32,875 nucleotides of DNA, from assembly GCA_028692745.1 (NCBI GenBank), contig JAQUWR010000003.1, forward strand, positions 7,742 through 40,616. Reading direction: 5' to 3'. This document shows, piece by piece, positions 6,429 through 13,081 of the stretch. The notes beneath the pieces were generated by a model. The model saw only the letters and a program-made list of their open reading frames with translations, did no database searches and was not told where the DNA came from. The position numbers were made by a program, and so were the translations under genes. How positions within the stretch are numbered: position 1 is the first letter of the stretch; every line of letters begins with the position of its first letter. Source of the stretch: Minisyncoccota bacterium. GTDB lineage: Bacteria > Patescibacteriota > Minisyncoccia > Minisyncoccales > Minisyncoccaceae.

Positions 6429-8204
6429 TTATTTTACTATCCATCCCACTATTAAGCTTTCTGGGCAAGCATTAATACTGGTTACTGGATCAGTAATTGT
6501 TACAAAAGAGATATCAGCTCTTTTATATTTTTTAAGACTGCTTTTGAGCTGTTCGGCCTGCTCTTGATTGTCACCATGAGCAATAACAGCTCTTATTCTT
6601 CCTCCTTTTTTAATTTCTTTAGCTGTAATGTGGTCTATTCTTTTAAATAAGATATTAGCAAAATCTTTACTTCTAGCAGGACCAGTTTTTGTTAATTTTC
6701 CATCTTTAATTTGTGCTAAGACATGAACATAATCTTTTTTTTCTTTAGACCAGAAGTTGCCCTTCCACCATCTTTCTTCTTCTAAGACAAAGCAAACATT
6801 TATTTGAGGAATTATTTTTTCTAAACGTGTTTGTATTTCTTTAATGTTTCGGTGTTCTTTAATTAATTCTATTGCTTCGAGAATTAATAGTGATTGACCA
6901 GCGCTAATATTTTTTGAATCAATAATAAAAACTTTTTCCTGATCTTTTTGGTTTAATAAAGATTTTGCTTTTAAAGCAGCTTTATAGCTTTCTGATAATT
7001 TTGAACTTGAAACAACACATAATACGTTTTTGAATTTTTCTAATTGTTTTTTATATGCTTCAAGAAAAAATTCATGAGAAATAGGCTCTATTTTTGGTTT
7101 TTGTATTAAACCTTGTTTTTTTGCTTCTTTTATTTTTTCGCACACAGTATTGCCTGGTAAACTTTCTCCTTCTGGCCAAGTAATTTTAAATGGAATAACC
7201 TCAATATCATAATGATCAATTATTTTTGCTGTTAAGCCAGCTCTTTCATCAATAATAATTCCAATAGATACGCTTTCAATTGATTTTTCCCCAATTACTT
7301 CTCTAGCCATGTCTTGGATTTTTAGGTTTTCGATATCTCCTATTCCTTTAATAATGTCTCTTACTTCATATGGGCTATCTGTATGAATATGTATTTTTGT
7401 TCTTGATTTTATTTGAATAATGTCTAAACAATTACCAAGATAATTTAATTTATTTTTAATTGATTTTTCGTTTTCTTCTACATTTCTAAGCAAAGCCACT
7501 ACTTCGTAACGATTAGAAATAATTTGAATAAATCTTTTTGGGCTAATAGTTTCTTTTTCAAAAGAGAATGTTTTGGGAGAAGAAATATCTTCTTGTTCTT
7601 TCAAAATATCTAAATATGTTTCTAAAATCATTAAAAAACCGAGGCCACCTGCATCAACAACCCCAGCTTTTTTAAGTATTTCCATTTTATTTGGTGTGTT
7701 TTCTAAAGCTATATGCGCTTGTTCTAAAGATTTATAGAAAACATTAACAATGTCTTTTTCTTTTTTAGATTCTTCCTTGAAAGACAAAGCAAATGCTTCA
7801 ACAATATCTAGAATGGTTCCTTCTCTTGGATTTTGAATAGAGTCTTTAGCTCTTTCGTATCCTTTTTCAAAAGCTTCTCCTAATTGAACAGCATTAATTG
7901 TGTTTTCTTTTCCTAATTCAGGAAGAAACCCAGCTAAAAAACCAGTATAAATAATTCCAGCATTGCCTTGAGCACCAGTTAAAGCTCCTTCTAAAACACT
8001 ATTACTTAATTCTTCAACTGAAGAAAAATCTTTATCTTCAATTTGTTCTTTCATTCCCTTAAGAGTGGCAGCTAAATTATTACCAGTATCTTGATCAGGC
8101 ACAGGAAAAACATTTATTTTATTGATTTGCTCTTTGTCCCTCTCTATTCTTTCACAAGAAAAGAGAATCATTTTTTTAAGTTCATTTTGTGTTATTTCTT
8201 GCAT
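6429..8204 (-). CDS. fakA: Fatty acid kinase FakA-like: DAK2 kinase domain fused to a degenerate DegV-like domain
   Basis: Domain order: DAK2/DhaL-type kinase domain (about 1-200) with the metal- and ATP-binding signature NVFPVPDQDTGNN and the loop GAQGNAGIIYTGF; a FakA middle domain (about 225-310) ending in HIHTDSPYEVRDI; then a DegV-like domain (about 315-590). FakA phosphorylates fatty acids held by FakB. The C-terminal domain keeps the DegV layout (SSSKLSESYKAA, IAHGDNQEQAEQ) but lacks the lipid-site motifs: TSQPS is EPIS, SGTY is SESY, and both GGRI and HxGPG are missing. It is therefore probably a docking or scaffold part and not a lipid carrier. The ORF track starts at TTG (8210); I prefer the ATG at 8204, giving 591 residues. 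Stop is one base before fakB copy 2. Confidence 0.87.
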   Translation of the reverse strand: MQEITQNELKKMILFSCERIERDKEQINKINVFPVPDQDTGNNLAATLKGMKEQIEDKDFSSVEELSNSVLEGALTGAQGNAGIIYTGFLAGFLPELGKENTINAVQLGEAFEKGYERAKDSIQNPREGTILDIVEAFALSFKEESKKEKDIVNVFYKSLEQAHIALENTPNKMEILKKAGVVDAGGLGFLMILETYLDILKEQEDISSPKTFSFEKETISPKRFIQIISNRYEVVALLRNVEENEKSIKNKLNYLGNCLDIIQIKSRTKIHIHTDSPYEVRDIIKGIGDIENLKIQDMAREVIGEKSIESVSIGIIIDERAGLTAKIIDHYDIEVIPFKITWPEGESLPGNTVCEKIKEAKKQGLIQKPKIEPISHEFFLEAYKKQLEKFKNVLCVVSSSKLSESYKAALKAKSLLNQKDQEKVFIIDSKNISAGQSLLILEAIELIKEHRNIKEIQTRLEKIIPQINVCFVLEEERWWKGNFWSKEKKDYVHVLAQIKDGKLTKTGPARSKDFANILFKRIDHITAKEIKKGGRIRAVIAHGDNQEQAEQLKSSLKKYKRADISFVTITDPVTSINACPESLIVGWIVK

Positions 8205-8246
8205 ATACAAAAAAGGAAATAAAAAGTATTTCTTTATTTAAAAAAT

Positions 8247-8897
8247 TTATTTTATCTTTTTTTCTAAGTCTTCAAGGATTTTTGCAGCAAAGTCTTTTCC
8301 GCCGAGACCAAAAGATAGGCCGAAAAATAATACAATAAAAAGAACAAACCCTATAAAGATTGTTAAAATTAAGTCAGGAACTATTTTTAATTGATAAAGT
8401 ATTGCTAGTATTGCCAGTATCCAGGCAACAGAAGAAATAATATCTCCCAATACCCCTGAATATGCAATTTTTTCTTTTTCTAAACTTACAACAACAATTT
8501 TTTTAGAAAAATCAGCTAAAAATACAGTGAATATAAAAATAATAATAGCTATAAAAATATTAGGGAAATAATTTATTATTCCTTGAATAAAAAGATTGAC
8601 TTGGTTTAATCCTAATATATCAAAAGAAATTGTTAGAAACAATAAGATGAAAAAAATACAAACAATGTCTCCCAGGAATTTAGATACATTAATTTGAGCA
8701 TTATAGCGATCAAAGAAATCCTCCCAGCCTAATGTTTTTAACATTTGATTAAGGCGAAATTTTTTTAATAATTCAATAGTATAGTCTTTTATTTTTTTAC
8801 CAACAATTATTCCAACAAATAAAATTAATAAAGACCAAATTAAATTTGGTAAGCTTAAAATTATGTTTTGAATAAAAGCATTTATTAAATTTTGCAT
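8247..8897 (-). CDS. Mechanosensitive-channel-like conserved TM-helix protein
   Basis: A 216-residue membrane protein with about five hydrophobic helices. The motif LGGKDFAAKILEDL close to the C-terminus and the N-terminal plan LPNLIWSLLILFVGIIVGKKI match the 'conserved TM helix' family related to small mechanosensitive (MscS-type) channels. The part after the last helix is short, so there is no MscS beta-domain or vestibule; a complete MscS channel is unlikely. It lies in the middle of the lipid operon, 36 nt before fakA and 35 nt after carS. The position suggests a membrane-associated role, such as sensing membrane tension or lipid state, but that is inference. No Shine-Dalgarno is present. 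Confidence 0.7.
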   Translation of the reverse strand: MQNLINAFIQNIILSLPNLIWSLLILFVGIIVGKKIKDYTIELLKKFRLNQMLKTLGWEDFFDRYNAQINVSKFLGDIVCIFFILLFLTISFDILGLNQVNLFIQGIINYFPNIFIAIIIFIFTVFLADFSKKIVVVSLEKEKIAYSGVLGDIISSVAWILAILAILYQLKIVPDLILTIFIGFVLFIVLFFGLSFGLGGKDFAAKILEDLEKKIK

Positions 8898-8932
8898 AAA
8901 ATTAACAATTATTTTTACAAATTAATTCTACC

Positions 8933-9493
8933 CTACCATTTAGCATTATGCAAGCCCATATTATACCCAGCCCTATTAAAGAAAATATGTAAGAAAAATG
9001 TCAAGATAATTAAACAAAGCCAAAATTTAATCTCTAATTTTAAAAATGGTTGAATAAAAATAAAAGCACCAATAACATAATTAGTTTGATCAAAAGGAAT
9101 AAATTTACTGCCTGGTTTTAAATCTAAGCGTCTTTTAATAAAAGCAAAGAATAAATCACCAAAAATAATGCCTATTGATAATAAAAATCCCAATAAAAAA
9201 CCATTTATTTGGGGAAATACATTAAATCCAATGGTTTGATAATGATCTAAACCTAGAAAATTATGGATATAAATAAAAATTGGCATTAATAAGGTGCAAA
9301 TTATTATTTCAGAAATTACCCCTCTCCATGTTTTGTGGTCTCCTAGAATAGGCTTATTGTTAATGGTTTTTCCTCCATCAACTGGTTTTCCTAATGCTTT
9401 TAAAAAATTAAATTTATAAGCTAAGGGTGGTGATGCATTAGCTAAATAAGCTGGACCAAAAAAATATATACAAGATAATAAATAATATAACAT
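8933..9493 (-). CDS. carS: CarS/DUF46-family CDP-lipid synthase (CDP-archaeol synthase-like)
   Basis: This 186-residue membrane protein shows the hallmarks of the CarS (DUF46) family: GDHKTWRG, a Gly-rich inner helix (LLGFLLSIGIIFGDLFFAF) and IKRRLDLKPGSKFIPFDQTNYVIGA. CarS transfers CMP from CTP to a phosphatidate-like lipid; in archaea the substrate is unsaturated archaetidic acid, and the family is related to bacterial CdsA. In this bacterium, next to plsY, the likely product is CDP-diacylglycerol or a CDP-linked variant; that is inference. About five membrane segments are visible. The ATG lies one base after the plsY stop, implying coupled translation. No archaeal glycerol-1-phosphate or geranylgeranyl enzyme is seen in the window. 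Confidence 0.85.
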   Translation of the reverse strand: MLYYLLSCIYFFGPAYLANASPPLAYKFNFLKALGKPVDGGKTINNKPILGDHKTWRGVISEIIICTLLMPIFIYIHNFLGLDHYQTIGFNVFPQINGFLLGFLLSIGIIFGDLFFAFIKRRLDLKPGSKFIPFDQTNYVIGAFIFIQPFLKLEIKFWLCLIILTFFLHIFFNRAGYNMGLHNAKW

Positions 9494-9494
9494 T

Positions 9495-10094
9495 TTACTT
9501 AAATAATTTTGATTCTTTTCCTTGTTTTAATCTTTGTATGTTTTCTCTGTGAGCCCACCATATAATAATAATATATAGGAAGCTTAATATTAAATAAGAA
9601 ACAGAGTGAGTTTTATACCAGAACAATATTGGTAAAGATAAAACTATAATTAAATTAGTTAAACTCATGATATTAATAATTAATAACATGCATATCCATG
9701 AACCAAGAAATATTAATGAATATTTTAATCCTAAGATCATAAATAATGTTGCGGCAACAGTAGAAACTCCTTTGCCTCCTTTAAATTTAAGCCAAACAGG
9801 AAAAACATGCCCAATTACTGGAGATATTGAAACAATAGCCATTTGCCAATCTATAATTAAATATTGACTAGCTATGTATATAGGTAAAATAGCTTTTGAA
9901 ATATCAAGAAGCCCAACCAATATTCCATATTTAAAACCAAGATTTCTTGCTACATTGGTTCCCCCGATATTACCACTTCCCTGTTTTCTAACATCAATAT
10001 TTTTTATTTTTCCTATTAAATATCCAAAAGGGATTGACCCTGACAAGTATCCTAAGATTGTAAATATTATTAATAGTATAATTTGATTTTCCAT
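9495..10094 (-). CDS. plsY: Canonical acyl-phosphate:glycerol-3-phosphate acyltransferase PlsY (copy 3)
   Basis: The 199 residues match normal PlsY length and all conserved loops: LSGSIPFGYLIGK, motif 1 GSGNIGGTNVAR, motif 2 GHVFPVWLKFKGGKGVST, and the C-terminal RHxxN-like region (WWAHRENIQRL). PlsY makes lysophosphatidate in the inner membrane from acyl-phosphate and glycerol-3-phosphate. Of the three PlsY genes in the window, this one is the best candidate for the standard reaction. It is the first gene of the lipid operon and overlaps nothing upstream; carS starts one base after its stop. PlsX, which normally makes acyl-phosphate from acyl-ACP, is not in the window; FakA/FakB can supply the same substrate. 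Confidence 0.95.
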   Translation of the reverse strand: MENQIILLIIFTILGYLSGSIPFGYLIGKIKNIDVRKQGSGNIGGTNVARNLGFKYGILVGLLDISKAILPIYIASQYLIIDWQMAIVSISPVIGHVFPVWLKFKGGKGVSTVAATLFMILGLKYSLIFLGSWICMLLIINIMSLTNLIIVLSLPILFWYKTHSVSYLILSFLYIIIIWWAHRENIQRLKQGKESKLFK

Positions 10095-10107
10095 ATATTT
10101 ATTTTAA

Positions 10108-10123
10108 TGTTTCATGTGGAACA
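10108..10123. promoter_or_regulatory. parS: parS-like ParB binding site 1 (imperfect)
   Basis: TGTTTCATGTGGAACA matches the bacterial parS consensus TGTTTCACGTGAAACA at 14 of 16 positions. Read on the other strand it is TGTTCCACATGAAACA, one base from the TGTTCCACGTGAAACA form known in Bacillus. It lies between plsY and its proposed promoter, about 100 bp from a second, better site. Confidence 0.65.
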
Positions 10124-10137
10124 TGTTGATAAAAAAT

Positions 10138-10167
10138 TTATAATTTTATTGTATCATATTGTGTAAA
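10138..10167 (-). promoter_or_regulatory. Candidate promoter of the plsY-carS-fak operon
   Basis: Minus-strand TTTACA and TTATAA are 18 bp apart, giving a start near 10131 and a leader of about 37 nt that contains parS-like site 1. The boxes are only moderately good, but no better pair is seen in this 132-bp gap. ParB spreading from the sites could in principle affect this promoter. Confidence 0.35.
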
Positions 10168-10209
10168 ACATGGGTAATTATTATTAGGTTAATAATAAAT
10201 TTATATTTT

Positions 10210-10225
10210 TGTTTCACGTGAAACC
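10210..10225. promoter_or_regulatory. parS: parS-like ParB binding site 2 (near-perfect)
   Basis: TGTTTCACGTGAAACC matches parS at 15 of 16 positions and contains the full 14-bp palindrome GTTTCACGTGAAAC. A 14-bp palindrome of this exact type is very unlikely by chance in AT-rich DNA. It ends 2 bp before the cca stop codon. There is no T-run next to it, so it is not a terminator. Confidence 0.78.
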
Positions 10226-10226
10226 C

Positions 10227-11717
10227 TTAAGTAATCCAATATTTTTCTTTTGTCATTTTGTCTTTTTTTGTTTCAACTTTTTTTATTTCTATTCTTGCTT
10301 TTTTTGTTAGCAAGTCTAATTCTTTATCATTTAATAAGTTTAATTCTTTTAACATAGAACTTAAATATTTTTTAGTATTGTTTTTGGGATTTTTTAATAC
10401 TTGCTCAAGCATTATGTCAAGATATTGTCCTATTTTTTTACCAGGCTTAATGTTTAGTTGTTTAACAATATCATTGCCATTTATTTTAAGCATTTTAACT
10501 GAAATAGGATCTTTTGATACTTTTTCAATCATGTACTTTAAATGTCTTAATTTGTATGGCTCTGCTTTAGGGCAACCTGACCCTATTCTATCTGCCATTC
10601 TTAGCTTTAGTAAATCATTCATATTTTCAATGCCAGCATTTTTAATTAATCTTCTAACTGAAGATTCTCCCACTTCCTCTACATTGTAATAAAAAAGATG
10701 ATATCTTATTAAATTAACAATTTTATCAATATCTTTTTTAGAAAACTTTAAACGATTTAAAGCTTTTTCAGCCATTTTTGCTCCAACTATTTCATGGTTA
10801 TAAAAAGTAGCATTTTCTCCAAAGCCTTTTTTTGTAGCTGGTTTTCCTATGTCGTGTAATAAAGCAGCCATTTTTATATGAAAATTAAAATCTTTTTTAG
10901 TAGCATAATTTAAACATTCAAGATTGTGCTTATAGCAATCATATATATGATGTTTGTTTTGTTTAACATTAATGCCTAATTCTAGCTCAGGTAAAATGTA
11001 TTGTAATAATTTAGTTTTTCTTAATGCTTCAATGCCAAACCCAGCATTATTACTATTAATGATCTTTATTAATTCATCTCTTATCCTTTCTTTAGCTGAT
11101 TTTTCTAGTAAATAACTGTATTTAATTATTGCTTTTTCTGTTTGTTTTTCTATTTTCCAATCATTTCCTAGTGTTGTTTGAAACCTAATAGCTCTCATCA
11201 TTCTTAAATAGTCTTCAGAAAATCTTTGCTCAGGAGAACCAACAGTTTTAATAATCTTATTTTTTAAGTCTTTTTGGCCTGAAAATAAGTCAATAATTTG
11301 ATAGTCATTTTTAGAAACAGGGGTAATAGCAATAGCATTTATAGTAAAATCTCTTCTATTAAGGTCTTCTTCAATATGTTTTGACCAATTTACTTTATCA
11401 GGGTGCCTAGAGTCAGAATAAGTTGATTCTGAACGATAGGTTGTTATTTCAATAATTTCATTTTTAGGAAAAATAATACCCACGGTTCCAAAGCTATTTT
11501 CATAGAATGTTTTAATGTTTAATTCTTCAAAAACAGCTTGTATTTGCTCAGGAATAGCATTAGTAGTAATATCCCAATCAGCTGGAGTTTTGTCCATAAA
11601 TAAATCTCTAGTGCAACCACCAACTATATAGGCTTCAAATCCTTTTTGCTTTAAAGAATTTATACATAAGAGAACATTTTTAGGGATATTGAATTTTATT
11701 TTTTTTGTTTCAGTCAT
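10227..11717 (-). CDS. cca: CCA tRNA nucleotidyltransferase with HD domain
   Basis: The enzyme adds or repairs the 3' CCA of tRNAs using CTP and ATP. The class II nucleotidyltransferase head is at about 20-150: AYIVGGCTRDLF, then the catalytic DWDITTNA and the RRDFTINAIA motif. The tRNA-binding neck follows (RMMRAIRF), and an HD domain is seen at about 260-380 with HDIGKPATKKG and FYNHEIVGA. At 496 residues it is like HD-containing bacterial CCA enzymes. It is needed here: three of the four tRNAs in the window lack an encoded CCA. Transcription probably starts from a promoter whose -35 box overlaps that of nusA on the other strand, with a leader of only about 6 nt. Confidence 0.95.
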   Translation of the reverse strand: MTETKKIKFNIPKNVLLCINSLKQKGFEAYIVGGCTRDLFMDKTPADWDITTNAIPEQIQAVFEELNIKTFYENSFGTVGIIFPKNEIIEITTYRSESTYSDSRHPDKVNWSKHIEEDLNRRDFTINAIAITPVSKNDYQIIDLFSGQKDLKNKIIKTVGSPEQRFSEDYLRMMRAIRFQTTLGNDWKIEKQTEKAIIKYSYLLEKSAKERIRDELIKIINSNNAGFGIEALRKTKLLQYILPELELGINVKQNKHHIYDCYKHNLECLNYATKKDFNFHIKMAALLHDIGKPATKKGFGENATFYNHEIVGAKMAEKALNRLKFSKKDIDKIVNLIRYHLFYYNVEEVGESSVRRLIKNAGIENMNDLLKLRMADRIGSGCPKAEPYKLRHLKYMIEKVSKDPISVKMLKINGNDIVKQLNIKPGKKIGQYLDIMLEQVLKNPKNNTKKYLSSMLKELNLLNDKELDLLTKKARIEIKKVETKKDKMTKEKYWIT

Positions 11718-11729
11718 TTTGATAATTGT

Positions 11730-11758
11730 ATTTTATCCTAAAATCCTTCTCTTGACAA
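11730..11758 (-). promoter_or_regulatory. cca promoter, sharing its -35 box with nusA
   Basis: On the minus strand TTGTCA (11753-11758) and TAAAAT (11730-11735) are 17 bp apart. Transcription would begin near 11723, about 6 nt before the cca ATG. The -35 hexamer overlaps the nusA -35 by five bases. Confidence 0.6.
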
Positions 11759-11780
11759 TCCCCTTGTTTTAGAATAGTAT
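11752..11780 (+). promoter_or_regulatory. nusA operon promoter
   Basis: Perfect TTGACA (11752-11757), a 17-bp spacer, then TAGTAT (11775-11780). The start would be near 11787, giving a leader of about 70 nt before nusA. It faces away from the cca promoter with which it shares the -35 region. Confidence 0.78.
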
Positions 11781-11808
11781 GAGTACATAAAGATTTGAGT
11801 GATTATTG

Positions 11809-11831
11809 TCGGAGTGATTTCCGATTTTTTT
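11809..11831 (+). terminator. Terminator-like hairpin in the nusA leader (possible attenuator)
   Basis: TCGGA, a 6-nt loop and TCCGA form a 5-bp stem (up to 7 with G-U pairs), followed at once by seven T. It lies between the nusA promoter and the nusA start. The stem is short, so read-through would be expected; it fits an attenuator better than a full stop. Confidence 0.5.
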
Positions 11832-11857
11832 AATAAATATAAAGAAAAAATAAACAT

Positions 11858-13069
11858 ATGGACATGCAAAATTTTCTATTAGCCATAAGTCAGTTAGCAG
11901 AAGAAAAGGGCATACAGCATGAAAAAGTTCTTGAAACAGTAGAGCATGCTTTAGCTTCAGCATACAAAAAAGAATATGGTAAAAAGGGACAAATAATCAA
12001 AGCTAAAATAAACTCTAAAACAGGAGAAACTGAGTTTTGGAGAGAAAAATTAGTTGTTGATCATACAATGGTATATATACCTAAGGCAGAAGAAGGAGAA
12101 GAAGAAATAAAAATTAAAAAATCCTATTTACCTAAAGAAGACGAATTAAGTAATGAAGATATAGGAGAATTAGAAATAGGGACAAAAAGAGTAAGGTATA
12201 ACTCAGAAAGACATATTTTAATTGAAGAATTAGAAGATTCTAAGTTTAAACCAGGACAAGAAATGATTATTCCTTTGGAGAACAAGCAAGGATTTGGAAG
12301 AATAGCCGCCCAAACAGCTAAACAAGTTGTTTTACAAAAAATTAGAGAAGCGGAAAAAGAAAATATTCTTGAAGAATATAAGTCAAAAGAAGGAGAAATA
12401 GTATCAGGTATTGTTCAAAGAATTGAAGGTTCTAATATATATTTTGATATAGGTAAAAGCTTAGGAATATTACCAAAAGAAGAGCAAATAAGAGGCGAAT
12501 TCTATAAAGAAGGACAAAGATTAAAACTATATGTTTTAAAAGTAGATACTACGCCTAAAGGCCCAATAATTATTCTTTCAAGGGCTTATCCTAAATTAAT
12601 TTCTAAATTATTTGAATTAGAAGTACCAGAAATAGCATCAGGTCAAATAGAAATTAAATCAGTAGCTAGAGAGCCAGGTTCTAGAACAAAGATATCTGTT
12701 GAATCTTTGGCAGAAGGCGTTGATCCTATTGGAGCAATGGTTGGACAGCGTGGAGTAAGAGTAGCAGCAGTAATTTCTGAATTAGGAGGTGAAAAAATTG
12801 ATGTTATTGAATATTCTGATGATCCAGTAAAATATATTACTAATGCATTATCTCCAGCTAAAGTAATTGATGTTCAAATATTACCTAAAAATACAGGTTT
12901 AGTTATAGTTCCTCATGATCAATTATCTTTAGCTATTGGAAAAGAAGGTCAAAACGTAAGACTTTCTTCCAAATTAACTGGTTGGAAAATAGATGTTAAG
13001 AGTGATGAACAACTAAAAGCAGAAGATGAAGAAGAGTTAAATATAGAAGACGAAGAAGATAAAGAATAA
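11858..13069 (+). CDS. nusA: Transcription termination/antitermination factor NusA
   Basis: NusA binds RNA polymerase and nascent RNA and controls pausing and termination. The 403 residues contain an N-terminal polymerase-binding domain (about 1-130), an S1 domain (about 179-245, GIVQRIEGSNIYFDIG), and two KH domains: the first with AMVGQRGVRVAAV and the second with LAIGKEGQNVRLSSKLTGW. The C-terminus is short and acidic, with no proteobacterial acidic repeats. The ATG at 11858 has an A-rich leader ending AAAAAATAAACAT and no Shine-Dalgarno. It is the first gene of nusA-tig-clpP, 12 nt before tig. The hairpin in its leader would allow feedback through termination, since NusA itself promotes it; that is inference. 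Confidence 0.95.
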   Translation: MDMQNFLLAISQLAEEKGIQHEKVLETVEHALASAYKKEYGKKGQIIKAKINSKTGETEFWREKLVVDHTMVYIPKAEEGEEEIKIKKSYLPKEDELSNEDIGELEIGTKRVRYNSERHILIEELEDSKFKPGQEMIIPLENKQGFGRIAAQTAKQVVLQKIREAEKENILEEYKSKEGEIVSGIVQRIEGSNIYFDIGKSLGILPKEEQIRGEFYKEGQRLKLYVLKVDTTPKGPIIILSRAYPKLISKLFELEVPEIASGQIEIKSVAREPGSRTKISVESLAEGVDPIGAMVGQRGVRVAAVISELGGEKIDVIEYSDDPVKYITNALSPAKVIDVQILPKNTGLVIVPHDQLSLAIGKEGQNVRLSSKLTGWKIDVKSDEQLKAEDEEELNIEDEEDKE

Positions 13070-13081
13070 AACAAAAAAACA

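Noticed and set aside
8205-8210. TTG start of fakA used in the ORF track
   Set aside because: The ATG six bases downstream is a better start and gives an N-terminus typical of the family; the TTG has no supporting signal.
10210-10225. Palindrome read as a rho-independent terminator for cca
   Set aside because: It has no loop and no T-run on the relevant side, and it matches parS at 15 of 16 positions.
10258-10689. 143-aa plus-strand ORF opposite cca
   Set aside because: Shadow of the well-supported cca gene; composition is that of reversed Lys/Ile-rich codons.
11731-11739. TTATCCTAA as a DnaA box
   Set aside because: Only 7 of 9 positions match TTATCCACA, it stands alone, and it lies inside the cca promoter region.
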